A DNA stretch of 64,000 nucleotides from Alphaproteobacteria bacterium (GCA_029289325.1 JARFTV010000004.1:10960-74959), one strand, 5' to 3'; shown: positions 25,578 through 35,043, counted from the stretch's first letter. Translations and numbers: made by a program. The notes: generated by a model not told the origin, from the sequence alone.

Positions 25578-26216
25578 ATGCGGGTGATTCTGGCTTTGCT
25601 CGCGGTGATGTGCCTGATCCCGGCGGCACGGGCCGAGGGCGAACGGGCCGGGGAATTCGACTATTACGTCCTGTCCCTGTCCTGGTCCGCCGCCTGGTGC
25701 GCGCTGGAGGGGGACGCGCGGCGCGATCCGCAATGCGACGCGGGGCGGGGGCTGACCTTCATCCTGCACGGGCTTTGGCCGCAGCATGAGAAGGGCTGGC
25801 CCAGCTTCTGCCGCACCGGCGCGCGCGACCCCAGCCGGGCCGAGACGGCGGCGATGGCGGATATCATGGGCGGCGCGGGGCTGGCCTTCTACCAGTGGAA
25901 GAAGCACGGGCGCTGCTCGGGTCTGTCCGCAGAGGGTTATTACCGGGCTGCCCGCCAAGCCTTTGACAGCGTTGTCATTCCCGAGCTTTTCGCCCGGGTC
26001 GACCGGCCACTTTCCCTGCCCGCCTCGGTCGTCGAGGACGCCTTCCTGGAGGCCAATCCGGGTCTGACGGCGGACGGGATCACGATCACCTGCAAGTCCG
26101 GCCTGATCCAGGAGGCGCGGATCTGCCTTACGCGGGAGTTGCAGCCGCGCCGCTGTGGCGAGGACGTGATCCGCGACTGCCGCTTGCCGGACGCGGTTCT
26201 GGAGCCGGTGCGGTAG
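25578..26216 (+). CDS. ribonuclease T2 family protein
   Basis: 212 residues with a signal peptide (MRVILALLAVMCLIPAARAE), thus periplasmic. Catalytic motif CAS I is FILHGLWPQ with the first His; CAS II reads YQWKKHGRC, keeping Lys-His but with Gln where eukaryotic RNase Rh has the catalytic Glu. Six or more cysteines could form disulfides. Bacterial members resemble RNase I of E. coli and degrade RNA nonspecifically. It diverges from trcR. The next 200 bases hold CtrA-like sites and no gene. Confidence 0.88.
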   Translation: MRVILALLAVMCLIPAARAEGERAGEFDYYVLSLSWSAAWCALEGDARRDPQCDAGRGLTFILHGLWPQHEKGWPSFCRTGARDPSRAETAAMADIMGGAGLAFYQWKKHGRCSGLSAEGYYRAARQAFDSVVIPELFARVDRPLSLPASVVEDAFLEANPGLTADGITITCKSGLIQEARICLTRELQPRRCGEDVIRDCRLPDAVLEPVR

Positions 26217-26342
26217 ATGAGCGGCGGGGCCCTAAGACCGGGGTCCTGGGGAGACATAAGGGTTTGCTGAAAATTTGCATTGCCAGGGCAGCTGGGGATC
26301 TGCCGGAAGGCTTAGTGCATGAGGAACAATCACGGCCCCGCC

Positions 26343-26369
26343 TTAACGCAAGTTTAACAAGCTGTTAAT
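26343..26369. promoter_or_regulatory. overlapping pair of CtrA boxes (three half-sites)
   Basis: TTAA-N7-TTAA-N7-TTAA: half-sites at 26343-26346, 26354-26357 and 26365-26368, with exact 7-base spacers and the middle one in the full TTAAC form. This matches the CtrA consensus TTAA-N7-TTAA twice. It lies between two convergent genes, so no obvious target gene follows on either strand. Confidence 0.55.
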
Positions 26370-26416
26370 GGACGCGCACGTGAAAGTTGCGTCAAACTGT
26401 CCAGCTTCAAGGACAC

Positions 26417-27409
26417 TCAGTCTTCGACCTTGAGCACGATTTTTCCGACATGACCTTCGGCTTCGATTCGCCAATGGGCAGCGGGGGCTTCGGTCAGGGG
26501 ATATTCGCTGTCCAACACCACCCGGAAGGCCCCGCGTTCGATCATGGGCCAGACATGGGTTTCGACCTCACGCGCGATGCGGGCCTTCATCAGGTCGGAC
26601 TGCGGGCGCATGGTGGAGCCGGTGAAGGTGAGGCGGCGGGTCATCAGCTCGGCCAAATTGAGCGTGACCTTGGGACCTTGCAGGAAGGCGATCTGCACCA
26701 GCCGGCCGTCATCGGCCAGCGCCTTAAGGTTCCGCTCGATATAGGGGCCGCCGACCATGTCGAGGATCAGGTTCGCCCCGCCCGAATCGCGCAGGGCCTG
26801 GACAAAATCCTCGGTCCGGTAGTTCAGCGCGACCTCTGCGCCCAGGTCGCGGCAGACCTGGACCTTTTCGTCGGAGCCGGCAGTGGCGAAGACGCGGGCG
26901 CCAAGGGCGCGGGCGATCTGGATCGCGGTGGTGCCGATGCCCGAGGTACCGCCATGGATCAGGAAACGCTCCCCAGCCTGAAGGCCGCCGCGCATCACCA
27001 CGTTGGACCAGACGGTGAAGCAGGTTTCGGGCAGGCAGGCTGCGTCGCGAAGCGACAGGCCGCGCGGGATCGGGAGGGCGTGCGATTCGTGGGTGGCGAC
27101 GTATTCGGCGTAGCCGCCGCCCGGCAGCAGCGCGCAGACCTGGTCGCCGATCTGCCAGCGGGTGACGCCGGGCCCAAGCTCGACCACGGTGCCGGAACAT
27201 TCAAGACCGGGCAGCGGCGAGGCCGAGGGTGGCGGGGCATACATCCCGGCGCGTTGCAGGGCGTCGGGGCGGTTCACCCCGGCATAGGCGACGCGGATGA
27301 TGATCTGGCCGTGGCCGGGCACCGGGACCGGGACCGAGGCGGGTTGCAGCACATCCGGCCCGCCGGGCTGCGAGATTTCGACGGCAAGCATGGAATGGGA
27401 AAGCGCCAT
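26417..27409 (-). CDS. NAD(P)H:quinone oxidoreductase-like medium-chain reductase
   Basis: 330 residues of the zinc-independent quinone oxidoreductase branch of the medium-chain dehydrogenase/reductase superfamily. GroES-like domain (1-120) with VAYAGVNRPDALQRAGMYAPPP and LPGLECSG, then Rossmann GGTSGIGTTAIQIARALGARVFATAGSDEK. It probably reduces quinones or enones with NADPH in the cytoplasm. Start 22 bases downstream of coq9 on the same strand, which suggests an operon with the ubiquinone-related gene. Confidence 0.93.
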   Translation of the reverse strand: MALSHSMLAVEISQPGGPDVLQPASVPVPVPGHGQIIIRVAYAGVNRPDALQRAGMYAPPPSASPLPGLECSGTVVELGPGVTRWQIGDQVCALLPGGGYAEYVATHESHALPIPRGLSLRDAACLPETCFTVWSNVVMRGGLQAGERFLIHGGTSGIGTTAIQIARALGARVFATAGSDEKVQVCRDLGAEVALNYRTEDFVQALRDSGGANLILDMVGGPYIERNLKALADDGRLVQIAFLQGPKVTLNLAELMTRRLTFTGSTMRPQSDLMKARIAREVETHVWPMIERGAFRVVLDSEYPLTEAPAAHWRIEAEGHVGKIVLKVED

Positions 27410-27440
27410 GGGTCAGGTTCCGGCTGGTCTGGGCTTCGGG

Positions 27441-28112
27441 TCAGTCCCGGCGCAGGCCGGGCAGGTTGTCGGGCAGCTTGGGTGCCTTGATGCCCTGCAT
27501 AGCCTTGAACGGGCCCGAGAACAGCCCTTTTCCCAGCGGGTTCTCCCTGAATTTCGCCTTCAGCTTCTCGAACTGCATGACGCCCTCGATCCGGCGGTCG
27601 AGGAACTCCCATGTCGCATGGTGGTCGCTGCTGTCGTCGCCCAGCCAGTACAGGACGGTCGAGCCATAGACGGCGGACAGGGTCGCGCGTTTCGTGTACC
27701 AGTTCAGGTCCTGCGATGTGTCGCCCAGCGCGGTCCAGATCCGGTCGGCGGTGGTCCAGATCGCCCGCGCGCCGTCGGCGGCGTGCTGCGGAAGGGAGAA
27801 CAGCGTGGTGCCACGGCGGACCAGCTCGCGGTCGGCGAGGTCAAGCCGGGTGCGAACGGCAAAGACGATGCGGTCGCGGAAGCGCATCGCGGAAAGGTCG
27901 GCGGCGGCCAGCGCGGCAACCATCGCCGCGTCGCCCCGCGCGTGATAGGCGAGCGCAAGGTCCACCCCGCCGCGCGGGAACAGGGCCCGGGCAAGCGCCG
28001 GGTCGATCGCTGCATCCCCGGCGGCGGCGCGCAGGGTGCGGTCGGACCAGCCGTCGAAAGGCACATGGCCCAGCGCGGCATCGAGCAGGCGATCCTTGAG
28101 GTCCTGGGTCAT
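27441..28112 (-). CDS. COQ9-family ubiquinone biosynthesis protein
   Basis: 223 residues. TetR-like fold with a lipid-binding C-terminal part: DRLLDAALGHVPFDGWSDRTLRAAA, then LNWYTKRATLSAVYGSTVLYWLGDDS, the COQ9 core. In mitochondria COQ9 presents lipid intermediates to COQ7; the alphaproteobacterial form is thought to act alike. Start at MTQDLKDRLL. The gene diverges from rpsU, a layout often seen in this order, and the NADPH:quinone reductase lies just downstream. Confidence 0.93.
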   Translation of the reverse strand: MTQDLKDRLLDAALGHVPFDGWSDRTLRAAAGDAAIDPALARALFPRGGVDLALAYHARGDAAMVAALAAADLSAMRFRDRIVFAVRTRLDLADRELVRRGTTLFSLPQHAADGARAIWTTADRIWTALGDTSQDLNWYTKRATLSAVYGSTVLYWLGDDSSDHHATWEFLDRRIEGVMQFEKLKAKFRENPLGKGLFSGPFKAMQGIKAPKLPDNLPGLRRD

Positions 28113-28131
28113 GGGCCGTTTCCTTCTGCGG

Positions 28132-28160
28132 TGGACAAGTGGCACCCCCTTTGTTATAGG
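28132..28160 (+). promoter_or_regulatory. sigma-70 promoter of rpsU
   Basis: TGGACA, 17 bases, TATAGG, giving a start near 28167 and a leader of about 50 bases with GGAAGGTGG before the ATG. Good spacing and two near-consensus boxes upstream of a highly expressed ribosomal gene. It overlaps the start of the divergent coq9. Confidence 0.6.
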
Positions 28161-28215
28161 GCGCACGCCTGCACAAGACAGTGCAACTCTAGCTTAGGAA
28201 GGTGGTGACAACCAC

Positions 28216-28422
28216 ATGCAGGTCAGCGTCCGCGACAACAACGTCGAACAGGCTCTCCGTGCTCTGAAGAAGAAACTTCAGCGTGAAGGGGTGTTTCGGG
28301 AAATGAAGCTCAAGCAGCATTTCGAGAAGCCCTCCGTCAAGAAGGCACGCGAACAGGCCGAAGCGGTCCGCCGTGCAAGGAAACTTGCCCGGAAGAAGCT
28401 TCAGCGCGAAGGCGGTCTCTAA
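28216..28422 (+). CDS. rpsU: 30S ribosomal protein S21
   Basis: 68 residues: [33 protein letters not shown], and the basic tail [13 protein letters not shown]. bS21 binds the 30S platform near the anti-Shine-Dalgarno helix and is needed for initiation on structured leaders. Strong upstream promoter and a terminator right after show it is a monocistronic unit. Confidence 0.97.
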   Translation: MQVSVRDNNVEQALRALKKKLQREGVFREMKLKQHFEKPSVKKAREQAEAVRRARKLARKKLQREGGL

Positions 28423-28463
28423 GACGTCAAGCGACACTGGGGGAGCGATCCCCGCCCGATCAA

Positions 28464-28485
28464 CCCCCGACCTTTCGGCCGGGGG
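28464..28485 (+). terminator. intrinsic terminator of rpsU
   Basis: Arms CCCCCGACC / GGCCGGGGG (one mismatch) around TTTC, followed by TTTTTCATTG. It lies 42 bases after the rpsU stop. Confidence 0.85.
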
Positions 28486-28547
28486 TTTTTCATTGACTTT
28501 GGCCGGTGGCGGCGGGAATCACTGGCTGAAGCGGAAAGGGCGTGAAG

Positions 28548-29552
28548 ATGCGCAGGGTTCTGATAACGGGAAGCGCAGGCTTCATCGGATACCATCTGGC
28601 CCAGACGCTGCTGGCCGACGGGTTCCGCGTCATCGGCTATGACGGGATGACGTCCTATTACGACCCGGCCCTGAAGCACCGGCGGCACCAGATCCTGCTG
28701 CAATCGCCCGGATTCTCCTGCCAGGAGGGGATGCTGGAGGACATGGACCGCCTGCAGGCCCTGTGCGAGGCGAGACAGCCAGAGGTGATCGTTCACCTCG
28801 CCGCGCAGGCCGGGGTGCGCTATTCGCTGGAAAACCCGCGCGCCTATGTCGCGGCGAACCTGACCGGCACGTGCAATGTGATGGAATGTGCGCGGATGCT
28901 GGGGGTTCAGCATCTGCTGATGGCCTCGACCTCGTCGGTCTATGGCGCGAATGCCGAGTTGCCGTTTCGCGAGGCGGACAAGGCGGACCATCCGCTGACC
29001 CTCTATGCCGCGACGAAGAAGGCGAATGAGGCGATGGCGCATAGCTATGCGCATCTGTGGAAGCTGCCGACGACCATGTTCCGCTTCTTCACGGTCTATG
29101 GTCCCTGGGGTCGGCCCGACATGGCGCTGTTCCGCTTCGTCCGCGCCGCGCTGGAGGGCGAGCCGATCACGGTCTACAATCATGGCCAGATGAAGCGGGA
29201 CTTCACCTATGTGACCGACCTCGTGCGCGGTATCCGGCTGTTGATCGATGCCGTCCCCGCGGAAGGGGCCGAGCCGATTCCCGGTGACAGCCTAAGCCCC
29301 GTCGCCCCGTGGCGCGTGGTGAACATCGGCAACAGCAGCAGCGTGCCGCTGATGGAGTTCATCGCGGAGATCGAGCGCGCCCTAGGCTGCGAGATCGCCA
29401 AGGAATTCACCGAGATGCACAAGGGCGACGTGCCCGAGACCTGGGCCGATTGCGCGCTATTGGAGCGGTTGACGGGATACCGGCCGCAAACCTCGGTCCG
29501 CGAGGGGGTAACGCGGTTCGTGGAGTGGTACCGCGAGTATCACCAGGTCTAG
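28548..29552 (+). CDS. NAD-dependent epimerase, UDP-glucuronate 4-epimerase type
   Basis: 334 residues, extended SDR fold: GSAGFIGYHLA nucleotide site, catalytic Ser/Thr in MASTSSVYG, Tyr and Lys in LYAATKKANE, FFTVYGPWGRPDMALF and NHGQMKRDFTYVTDLV typical of UDP-glucuronate 4-epimerases. Such enzymes supply UDP-galacturonate for surface polysaccharide. I prefer the ATG at 28548 (8 bases after GGAAAGGG) over the GTG 6 bases earlier. No other polysaccharide genes are close. Confidence 0.9.
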   Translation: MRRVLITGSAGFIGYHLAQTLLADGFRVIGYDGMTSYYDPALKHRRHQILLQSPGFSCQEGMLEDMDRLQALCEARQPEVIVHLAAQAGVRYSLENPRAYVAANLTGTCNVMECARMLGVQHLLMASTSSVYGANAELPFREADKADHPLTLYAATKKANEAMAHSYAHLWKLPTTMFRFFTVYGPWGRPDMALFRFVRAALEGEPITVYNHGQMKRDFTYVTDLVRGIRLLIDAVPAEGAEPIPGDSLSPVAPWRVVNIGNSSSVPLMEFIAEIERALGCEIAKEFTEMHKGDVPETWADCALLERLTGYRPQTSVREGVTRFVEWYREYHQV

Positions 29553-30007
29553 ACCGAAAGCGCCGTTGTCTTGACCACGGTGCGCAGGGCGAAGGACGAC
29601 TGCATCTGCCGCACGCCCGGCAGGCGCGACAGGAACTGGCGGTGGATGCGGGCGAAATCCTCGGTATCGGCGGCCATGATCTTCAGAAGGTAATCGGCGG
29701 TCCCGGCCATCAGGTGACACTCCAGAAGGTCGGGGACACGCGCCACCTCGCGCTCGAAGGCGTCGAGCAGGTCCTCGGCCTGGCTTTGCAGGGTGATTTC
29801 CACGAAAACCGTGGTCATCCGGCCCATGCGGCGGGCGTCGAGCAGGGCGACGTAACCGGCGATATACCCCTCTTCCTCAAGCCTTTGCACCCGGCGGTGG
29901 CAGGCCGAGGGAGAAAGGTTCACCTGTTCCGAAAGCTCGGCATTGGTGATGCGGCCGTTCTTTTGCAGGACGGTCAGGATGCGGCGGTCGGTGGCGTCCA
30001 GATCCAT
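29549..30007 (-). CDS. Lrp/AsnC-family regulator
   Basis: 152 residues: N-terminal HTH ([42 protein letters not shown]) and C-terminal RAM ligand domain (65-150). It diverges from alanine dehydrogenase with a 151-base gap, an arrangement in which Lrp/AsnC proteins activate ald in response to alanine (AldR/BkdR-type pairs). This target is inferred from position. Its stop overlaps the stop of the epimerase gene by four bases. Confidence 0.92.
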   Translation of the reverse strand: MDLDATDRRILTVLQKNGRITNAELSEQVNLSPSACHRRVQRLEEEGYIAGYVALLDARRMGRMTTVFVEITLQSQAEDLLDAFEREVARVPDLLECHLMAGTADYLLKIMAADTEDFARIHRQFLSRLPGVRQMQSSFALRTVVKTTALSV

Positions 30008-30158
30008 GTTCGCGCAAGATCCTTCGAGAAAAGGGCGGCCTTGCGCCGGAATCTATCCCTCGTGGCGCGCCGCGTCACCCGGAATTCAAAGCATTGCCCG
30101 GAAAACGGGATCAGAGTGGCGACACAGGGGGGCAAGAAGCCCCCGAAGGGAGGATCAG

Positions 30159-31277
30159 ATGAAGATCGGATGTCCGAAAGAGATCAAGCCGCAGGAATTC
30201 CGGGTCGGCATGACCCCAGATGCGGCGCGGGAAGCGGTGGCGCATGGCCATCAGGTGATGATCCAGGCCGGGGCCGGTCTGGGCGCAGGCTTTACCGATG
30301 CCGATTATGCGGCGGCGGGCGCGCGGATCGTCGATACGGCCGAGGAGGTCTTTGCCGAGGCCGAGATGATCGTGAAGGTCAAGGAACCCCAGGCGGTGGA
30401 GCGCAAGCGCCTGCGCGAGGGGCAGCTTCTGTTCACCTATCTGCATCTGGCGCCCGACCCGGAGCAGACCAAGGACCTGCTGGCCAGCGGCGCGACCTGC
30501 ATCGCCTATGAGACGGTGACGGATGCGAGGGGCGGCCTGCCCCTTCTGGCGCCGATGTCCGAGGTGGCAGGGCGGCTGGCGCCTCAGGTCGGGGCCTGGA
30601 CCTTGCAGAAGGCCAATGGCGGGCGCGGCGTCCTGCTGGGCGGGGTGCCGGGCGTGGCTCCGGCGAATGTGGTGATCATCGGTGGCGGAGTCGTGGGCAC
30701 CGCGGCGGCGCGGGTCGCGGTTGGGATGGGCGCGCGGGTGACGGTACTGGACCGCTCGGTCCAGCGGCTGAGCTATCTGGACGACATCTTCCACGGCAAG
30801 CTGGTGACGCAATATTCCAGCGCGGGGGCCTTGGCCGAACTGGCGCGGACGGCGGACATGGTGGTCGGCGCGGTGCTGATCCCCGGAGCGGCCGCCCCGA
30901 AGCTGATCAGCCGGGCGCAACTGTCCGAGATGAAGCCGGGCTCGGTGCTGGTGGACGTGGCGATCGACCAGGGCGGCTGTTTCGAGACCAGCCGCGCGAC
31001 CACCCACCAGGACCCGATCTATGAGGTGGACGGGATCATGCACTATTGCGTGGCGAACATGCCGGGCGCGGTGGCGCGGACCTCGACCCAGGCGTTGGGG
31101 AACGCGACGCTGCCCTTCCTGTTGGCGCTGGCGAACAAGGGCTGGAAACAGGCCTGCGCGGAGGACGCCCATCTGCTGAACGGGCTGAACGTCCATGCCG
31201 GAAAGCTGACCTATGCAGCGGTCGGCACGGCCCTGGGCCTGCCCTCGATCACCGGGGTCGAGGCGCTGGCGCTTTAA
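30159..31277 (+). CDS. ald: alanine dehydrogenase
   Basis: 372 residues; NAD-dependent L-alanine to pyruvate and ammonia. Seen: [18 protein letters not shown] with the Arg of the pyruvate site, VKVKEPQ catalytic Lys region, FTYLHLAPD with the active-site His, NAD site [23 protein letters not shown] and the late [10 protein letters not shown]. Start set by AGGGAGGA upstream. It is likely under control of the divergent Lrp-type regulator. Alanine handling is echoed by dadA near 54 kb. Confidence 0.97.
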   Translation: MKIGCPKEIKPQEFRVGMTPDAAREAVAHGHQVMIQAGAGLGAGFTDADYAAAGARIVDTAEEVFAEAEMIVKVKEPQAVERKRLREGQLLFTYLHLAPDPEQTKDLLASGATCIAYETVTDARGGLPLLAPMSEVAGRLAPQVGAWTLQKANGGRGVLLGGVPGVAPANVVIIGGGVVGTAAARVAVGMGARVTVLDRSVQRLSYLDDIFHGKLVTQYSSAGALAELARTADMVVGAVLIPGAAAPKLISRAQLSEMKPGSVLVDVAIDQGGCFETSRATTHQDPIYEVDGIMHYCVANMPGAVARTSTQALGNATLPFLLALANKGWKQACAEDAHLLNGLNVHAGKLTYAAVGTALGLPSITGVEALAL

Positions 31278-31332
31278 GGCGACGGAACTGCTGCGCTGCA
31301 GCGTATCTGGGGCATCTGACAACAGGTGCCCC

Positions 31333-31938
31333 ATGACGATCTCTGGCTACAAACCCTCGACCCTGATCCTGTGGGGCGTACTTGCCCTGCCCGCCTTGGG
31401 CATGATCGGCCCGCTGCTCGGCGACGATCCCAAGGCGTTTCGCGCGCTGCTGCATCCGACCGGGGAATTCGCGGCGCGGTTCATGATCATCGGGATGATG
31501 GCCTCGGGCCTGATGCTCTTGTTCCGGGGGCGGCACTGGCCGCGCTGGCTGCTGCATCACCGGCGCGACATCGAGGTGGCGGCGTTCCTTTATGCGCTGC
31601 TTCATCTGGCCGTCTACCTGATCGACCGGGGCACGATGGAGCGGGTGATGGAGCAGCTGGCTCAGGTCCGGATCTGGACCGGCTGGCTGGCGTTCCTGAT
31701 CTTCGTGCCGCTGGCGGTCACCTCGAACGATGCGGCGCAGCGCTGGCTTCGTGCGGGCTGGAAGACGATGCAGCGGCTGGCCTATCCGGCGGCGGTGCTT
31801 GTGCTGGTCCACTGGGCGGCGATGAAGGACTGGGGCGGCTGGCCTCCGGCGCTGATCCATTTCGGACCGCTGCTGGCGCTTTGGGCCTATCGGCTGTGGT
31901 ACTGGTATCTGCGGCCCCGCGCCCCGGCGGTGGCGTGA
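31333..31938 (+). CDS. ferric-reductase-like heme-binding membrane protein (MsrQ-like)
   Basis: 201 residues with six hydrophobic segments and several helix-borne His (LLHPTGEF, LLHHRRD, ALLHLAVYL, LVLVHWAA, ALIHFGPL), fitting the ferric reductase-like transmembrane domain of YedZ/MsrQ proteins, which pass electrons across the inner membrane to the periplasmic Met-sulfoxide reductase MsrP. No msrP is adjacent, so the partner is unknown here. It begins 55 bases after ald and may share its transcript. Confidence 0.8.
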   Translation: MTISGYKPSTLILWGVLALPALGMIGPLLGDDPKAFRALLHPTGEFAARFMIIGMMASGLMLLFRGRHWPRWLLHHRRDIEVAAFLYALLHLAVYLIDRGTMERVMEQLAQVRIWTGWLAFLIFVPLAVTSNDAAQRWLRAGWKTMQRLAYPAAVLVLVHWAAMKDWGGWPPALIHFGPLLALWAYRLWYWYLRPRAPAVA

Positions 31939-31946
31939 AAGCAGGC

Positions 31947-31970
31947 CCGCGGCGGGAAGCCGCGGGCCGT
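31947..31970. terminator. stem-loop between convergent genes
   Basis: Ten-base arms GGCCCGCGGC/GCCGCGGGCC around a four- to five-base loop, followed on the plus strand by GTTTCCTT and on the minus strand by TGCTTTC. It can end both the heme-protein and the mscL transcripts. Confidence 0.6.
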
Positions 31971-31974
31971 TTCC

Positions 31975-32346
31975 TTACTTCTTCCTCAGCTCGGCCAGGA
32001 TTTCCTTGAGCAGGTCGTTGTCCGACGGGCCAGCCGGGGCGGCGGGAGCCTCGGGCTTCTTCGGCATCATCCGGTTCACGGCCTTGACGATCAGGAAGAC
32101 CACCCAAGCGACGATCAGGAACTTGATGATCGCGGTGATGAAGTTGCCGTACATGAACTGGGCATCGCCAAGCCCGACGGAAAGGCCGCTGAAGTCCACC
32201 CCGCCGACGATCAGGCCGATCAGCGGGTTGATCAGGTCGTCGACCAGCGAAGTGACGATGGCGGTGAAAGCCGCGCCGATGACGACACCGACCGCGAGGT
32301 CCAGCACATTACCGCGCGCAATGAACGTCTTGAATTCGTTGAACAT
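31975..32346 (-). CDS. mscL: large-conductance mechanosensitive channel
   Basis: 123 residues: N-terminal amphipathic [27 protein letters not shown], pore helix TM1 (14-42), periplasmic loop, TM2 (about 68-93, [18 protein letters not shown]) and a charged C-terminal bundle [14 protein letters not shown]. Homopentamer that opens under membrane tension to release solutes on hypo-osmotic shock. An in-frame ATG five codons earlier exists; the start given is the family N terminus. Confidence 0.96.
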   Translation of the reverse strand: MFNEFKTFIARGNVLDLAVGVVIGAAFTAIVTSLVDDLINPLIGLIVGGVDFSGLSVGLGDAQFMYGNFITAIIKFLIVAWVVFLIVKAVNRMMPKKPEAPAAPAGPSDNDLLKEILAELRKK

Positions 32347-32472
32347 TCCTTGTTCCCTCATGTGCCCCGCCTTGGCGGCGGGCTTTCGTGATTTCAAGCG
32401 GACGCGATAGTCCGGCCACAATATGCCACGGATTCCGCGTGCGCCTAACGAGGATTTTTCCCGATCACATGT

Positions 32473-33630
32473 CTAGGGAGCGGTGCGAAGCTCGGCGATC
32501 CGCGCAAGGAGCGAGGCCCCGATCGGGATCACCGCATCGTTGAAATCATAGGCGGGATTGTGCAGCGGCGGGCCATCGCCCTGCCCAAGGAGCAGATAGG
32601 CGCCGGGCACATGGCGCAGCATCTCGGCGAAATCCTCGCTGCCGGTCTTGGGGTCGGCGTCCAGCTGGGCGAGGTCCGGGCCGACAAGCCCGGCGGCGAT
32701 CTGCATGGCGGCCTCGGCCTGCGCGGGGGAGTTGCAGAGCGCGGAGAACCGGCTGTTGATCTGAACCTCGGCCCGGGCGCCGAAGCCATTGGCGATGGCA
32801 TGGGCAAGATCGGTCAGGCGGCTGGCGATCAGGGCGCGGGTCTCGGGGTCGAAGGTGCGGATCGTGCCGCCAAGCTGGGCGGATTCCGGGATCACGTTGT
32901 AGGCCGAGCCGGCCAGAAGGCGGGTGACCGAGAGGATCGCGGTGCGCAGCGGGTCGACGTTGCGGCTGACGATGGTTTGCAGGGCCTGGGCCAGCGCGGT
33001 GGCGGCCATGACCGGATCGACCGCATGCTGCGGCTGGGCGCCATGTGCGCCACGGCCGTGGAGGGTGATGTCGAAGGTATCGGCAGCCGCCATCGCGACG
33101 CCGGGCTTGAGGCTGATGCGACCCAAGGCTGCGCCGGGCCAGTTGTGGAGCGCATAGATCTCATCGCAGGGGAAGCGGTCGAAAAGTCCCTCGGCCACCA
33201 TGCGGGCGGCACCGCCGAGGCCCTCTTCGGCCGGCTGGAAGATCAGGATGACCGCGCCGGGGAAGCGGCGGGTTTCGGACAGGTATTGCGCGGCGGCGAG
33301 AAGCATCACCGTATGGCCGTCATGGCCGCAGCCGTGGAAACGACCGGCAATGCGCGAGGCATGGGCGGCGCCTGTGCCTTCGTCCATCGGCAAGGCGTCC
33401 ATGTCGGCGCGCAGCCCGATCCGGCGTCCCGGCCCGGTGCCGTGGATCACGCCGACGACGCCGGTTCCGCCGATGCCGCGGTGGGTCTCGATCCCCCAGC
33501 TCTCCAGCCTTTCGGCGACAAGGGCGGCGGTGCGGACTTCCTCGAACCCGATCTCGGGATGGGCGTGCAGGTCGCGGCGGAGCGCGGTCAGTTCGTCCGC
33601 GCGGGCGACAATCTCGTGGATCAGGTTCAT
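32473..33630 (-). CDS. M20-family amidohydrolase (hippurate/N-acyl amino acid hydrolase type)
   Basis: 385 residues. Metal-binding motifs of M20D peptidases: RADMDALPM, GCGHDGH, QPAEEG with the catalytic Glu, and the C-terminal TGSEDFAEML. It deacylates N-acyl amino acids or related amides in the cytoplasm. It follows an MFS transporter gene on the same strand after 55 bases, so the pair probably imports and hydrolyses one compound under the divergent MarR regulator. Substrate cannot be named from sequence. Confidence 0.92.
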   Translation of the reverse strand: MNLIHEIVARADELTALRRDLHAHPEIGFEEVRTAALVAERLESWGIETHRGIGGTGVVGVIHGTGPGRRIGLRADMDALPMDEGTGAAHASRIAGRFHGCGHDGHTVMLLAAAQYLSETRRFPGAVILIFQPAEEGLGGAARMVAEGLFDRFPCDEIYALHNWPGAALGRISLKPGVAMAAADTFDITLHGRGAHGAQPQHAVDPVMAATALAQALQTIVSRNVDPLRTAILSVTRLLAGSAYNVIPESAQLGGTIRTFDPETRALIASRLTDLAHAIANGFGARAEVQINSRFSALCNSPAQAEAAMQIAAGLVGPDLAQLDADPKTGSEDFAEMLRHVPGAYLLLGQGDGPPLHNPAYDFNDAVIPIGASLLARIAELRTAP

Positions 33631-33685
33631 CGGCGCGTCCCTTCAGGCAAAGGCCCCGCGACAGCCTCTCGCGGGGCCGGGGGCA

Positions 33686-34978
33686 TCAGGTCAGGTGGAT
33701 GCGCGAGGTTTCGGGCAAAGCCCGCAGTGCCGCCAGCGAGCACAGGCAGCAGGCGATCACATACCACGCCGGGGCCAGCGGGTTGCCGGTGGCCGCGATC
33801 AGCCAGGTCACGATGAACTGCCCGAAGCCGCCGAAGACCGCCACGCCCAGAGCATAGACCAGCGACATCCCGGTGGCGCGAACCTCGACCGGGAAGATCT
33901 CGGCCGTGGTGAGGATCACCGGGGCGGCCCCGGCCGCGTTCAGCGCGCCAAGGACAACGACGACAGCCAGCAGCGTCGACAGCGTCGGGACGGCATTCAG
34001 GACCAGGAAGGCCGGGTAGATCAGCAGGGCGATCAGCGCATAGCTGGTGGCGATGACGATCTTACGGCCGATCCGGTCGGTCAGCGCTCCGGCAAGCGGG
34101 GCGACGGCAAAGGTCACGAAGCCCGCGGTGATCCCGGCAAGAAGCGCGGTCGTCGGGGCCATGCCCAGCTGGCGGATCGCATAGGTGGACATATAGAGCA
34201 CGATCACCGCATTCGCCGCCGTGCCGCCGATGATGACCGCCACGCCGACGGTGATCTTCGACAGATGCGCCTTCAGCGCCACGCGGAGCGAGCTGACCTT
34301 GCGGGTCTTTTCGCTGGTCTCGTTGGCATGGGATTCCTTCAGCGCACGGCGGAGCCAGAGGCCGACGGGGACGATCATAACGCCGATGATGAAGGGCACG
34401 CGCCAACCCCAGTCCTGCACCTGCTCGGGCGTGAGGAGGGTGTTGATCGACAGCGCGAGGGCGGCAGCGATCATGACGGCAATGCCCTGGCTGGCCAACT
34501 GCCAGCTGCCGAAGAAGCCGCGCTCTGCCGGCGGGGCGTGTTCGGCGAGAAGCGTGGTCGAGGCACCGATCTCCCCACCGGCCGAGAAGCCCTGGATGAG
34601 GCGGCCAAGCACGACAAGGGCGGGTGCCCAGACGCCGATCTGGGCATAGGTCGGGGCAAGGCCGATCATCGCGGTGCCCAGCGCCATGAGGAACAGGGTC
34701 AGGATCGTCGCGGACTTGCGGCCCTTGCGGTCTGCGTAGGAGCCGAGGATCATCCCGCCCAGCGGTCGCAGGAAGAAGCCGACGCCGTAGGTCGCAAAGG
34801 ACAGAAGCAACTGCACCGTCGGGTTTTCCGACGGGAAGAACAGCGCGCCGATGGTGGCGGCGAAGAAGCTGTAGATGACGAAATCGTAGAATTCCAGCGC
34901 GTTGCCGATGGTGCAGGCGGCGATAAGCCGCGTCTTGCCCGTGGCGGGGGCCGCTTGCGCCCCGATCATTGTGGTCAT
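33686..34978 (-). CDS. MFS transporter, metabolite:H+ symporter group
   Basis: 430 residues with twelve expected membrane helices. The opening IAACTIGNALEFYDFVIYSF and the GSYADRKGRKSATI and TDRIGRKI loops are signatures of the MHS subfamily (ShiA, KgtP, ProP relatives), which carry organic acids or zwitterions. Start MTTMIGAQ. It precedes the amidohydrolase gene and diverges from the MarR regulator with 151 bases between them. Confidence 0.92.
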   Translation of the reverse strand: MTTMIGAQAAPATGKTRLIAACTIGNALEFYDFVIYSFFAATIGALFFPSENPTVQLLLSFATYGVGFFLRPLGGMILGSYADRKGRKSATILTLFLMALGTAMIGLAPTYAQIGVWAPALVVLGRLIQGFSAGGEIGASTTLLAEHAPPAERGFFGSWQLASQGIAVMIAAALALSINTLLTPEQVQDWGWRVPFIIGVMIVPVGLWLRRALKESHANETSEKTRKVSSLRVALKAHLSKITVGVAVIIGGTAANAVIVLYMSTYAIRQLGMAPTTALLAGITAGFVTFAVAPLAGALTDRIGRKIVIATSYALIALLIYPAFLVLNAVPTLSTLLAVVVVLGALNAAGAAPVILTTAEIFPVEVRATGMSLVYALGVAVFGGFGQFIVTWLIAATGNPLAPAWYVIACCLCSLAALRALPETSRIHLT

Positions 34979-35043
34979 GTCTGTCCCTCCCAAACGCACA
35001 CGCCCCTCCGCGTGTCGCTGGGTGTGGTTGATACGCGATATTG

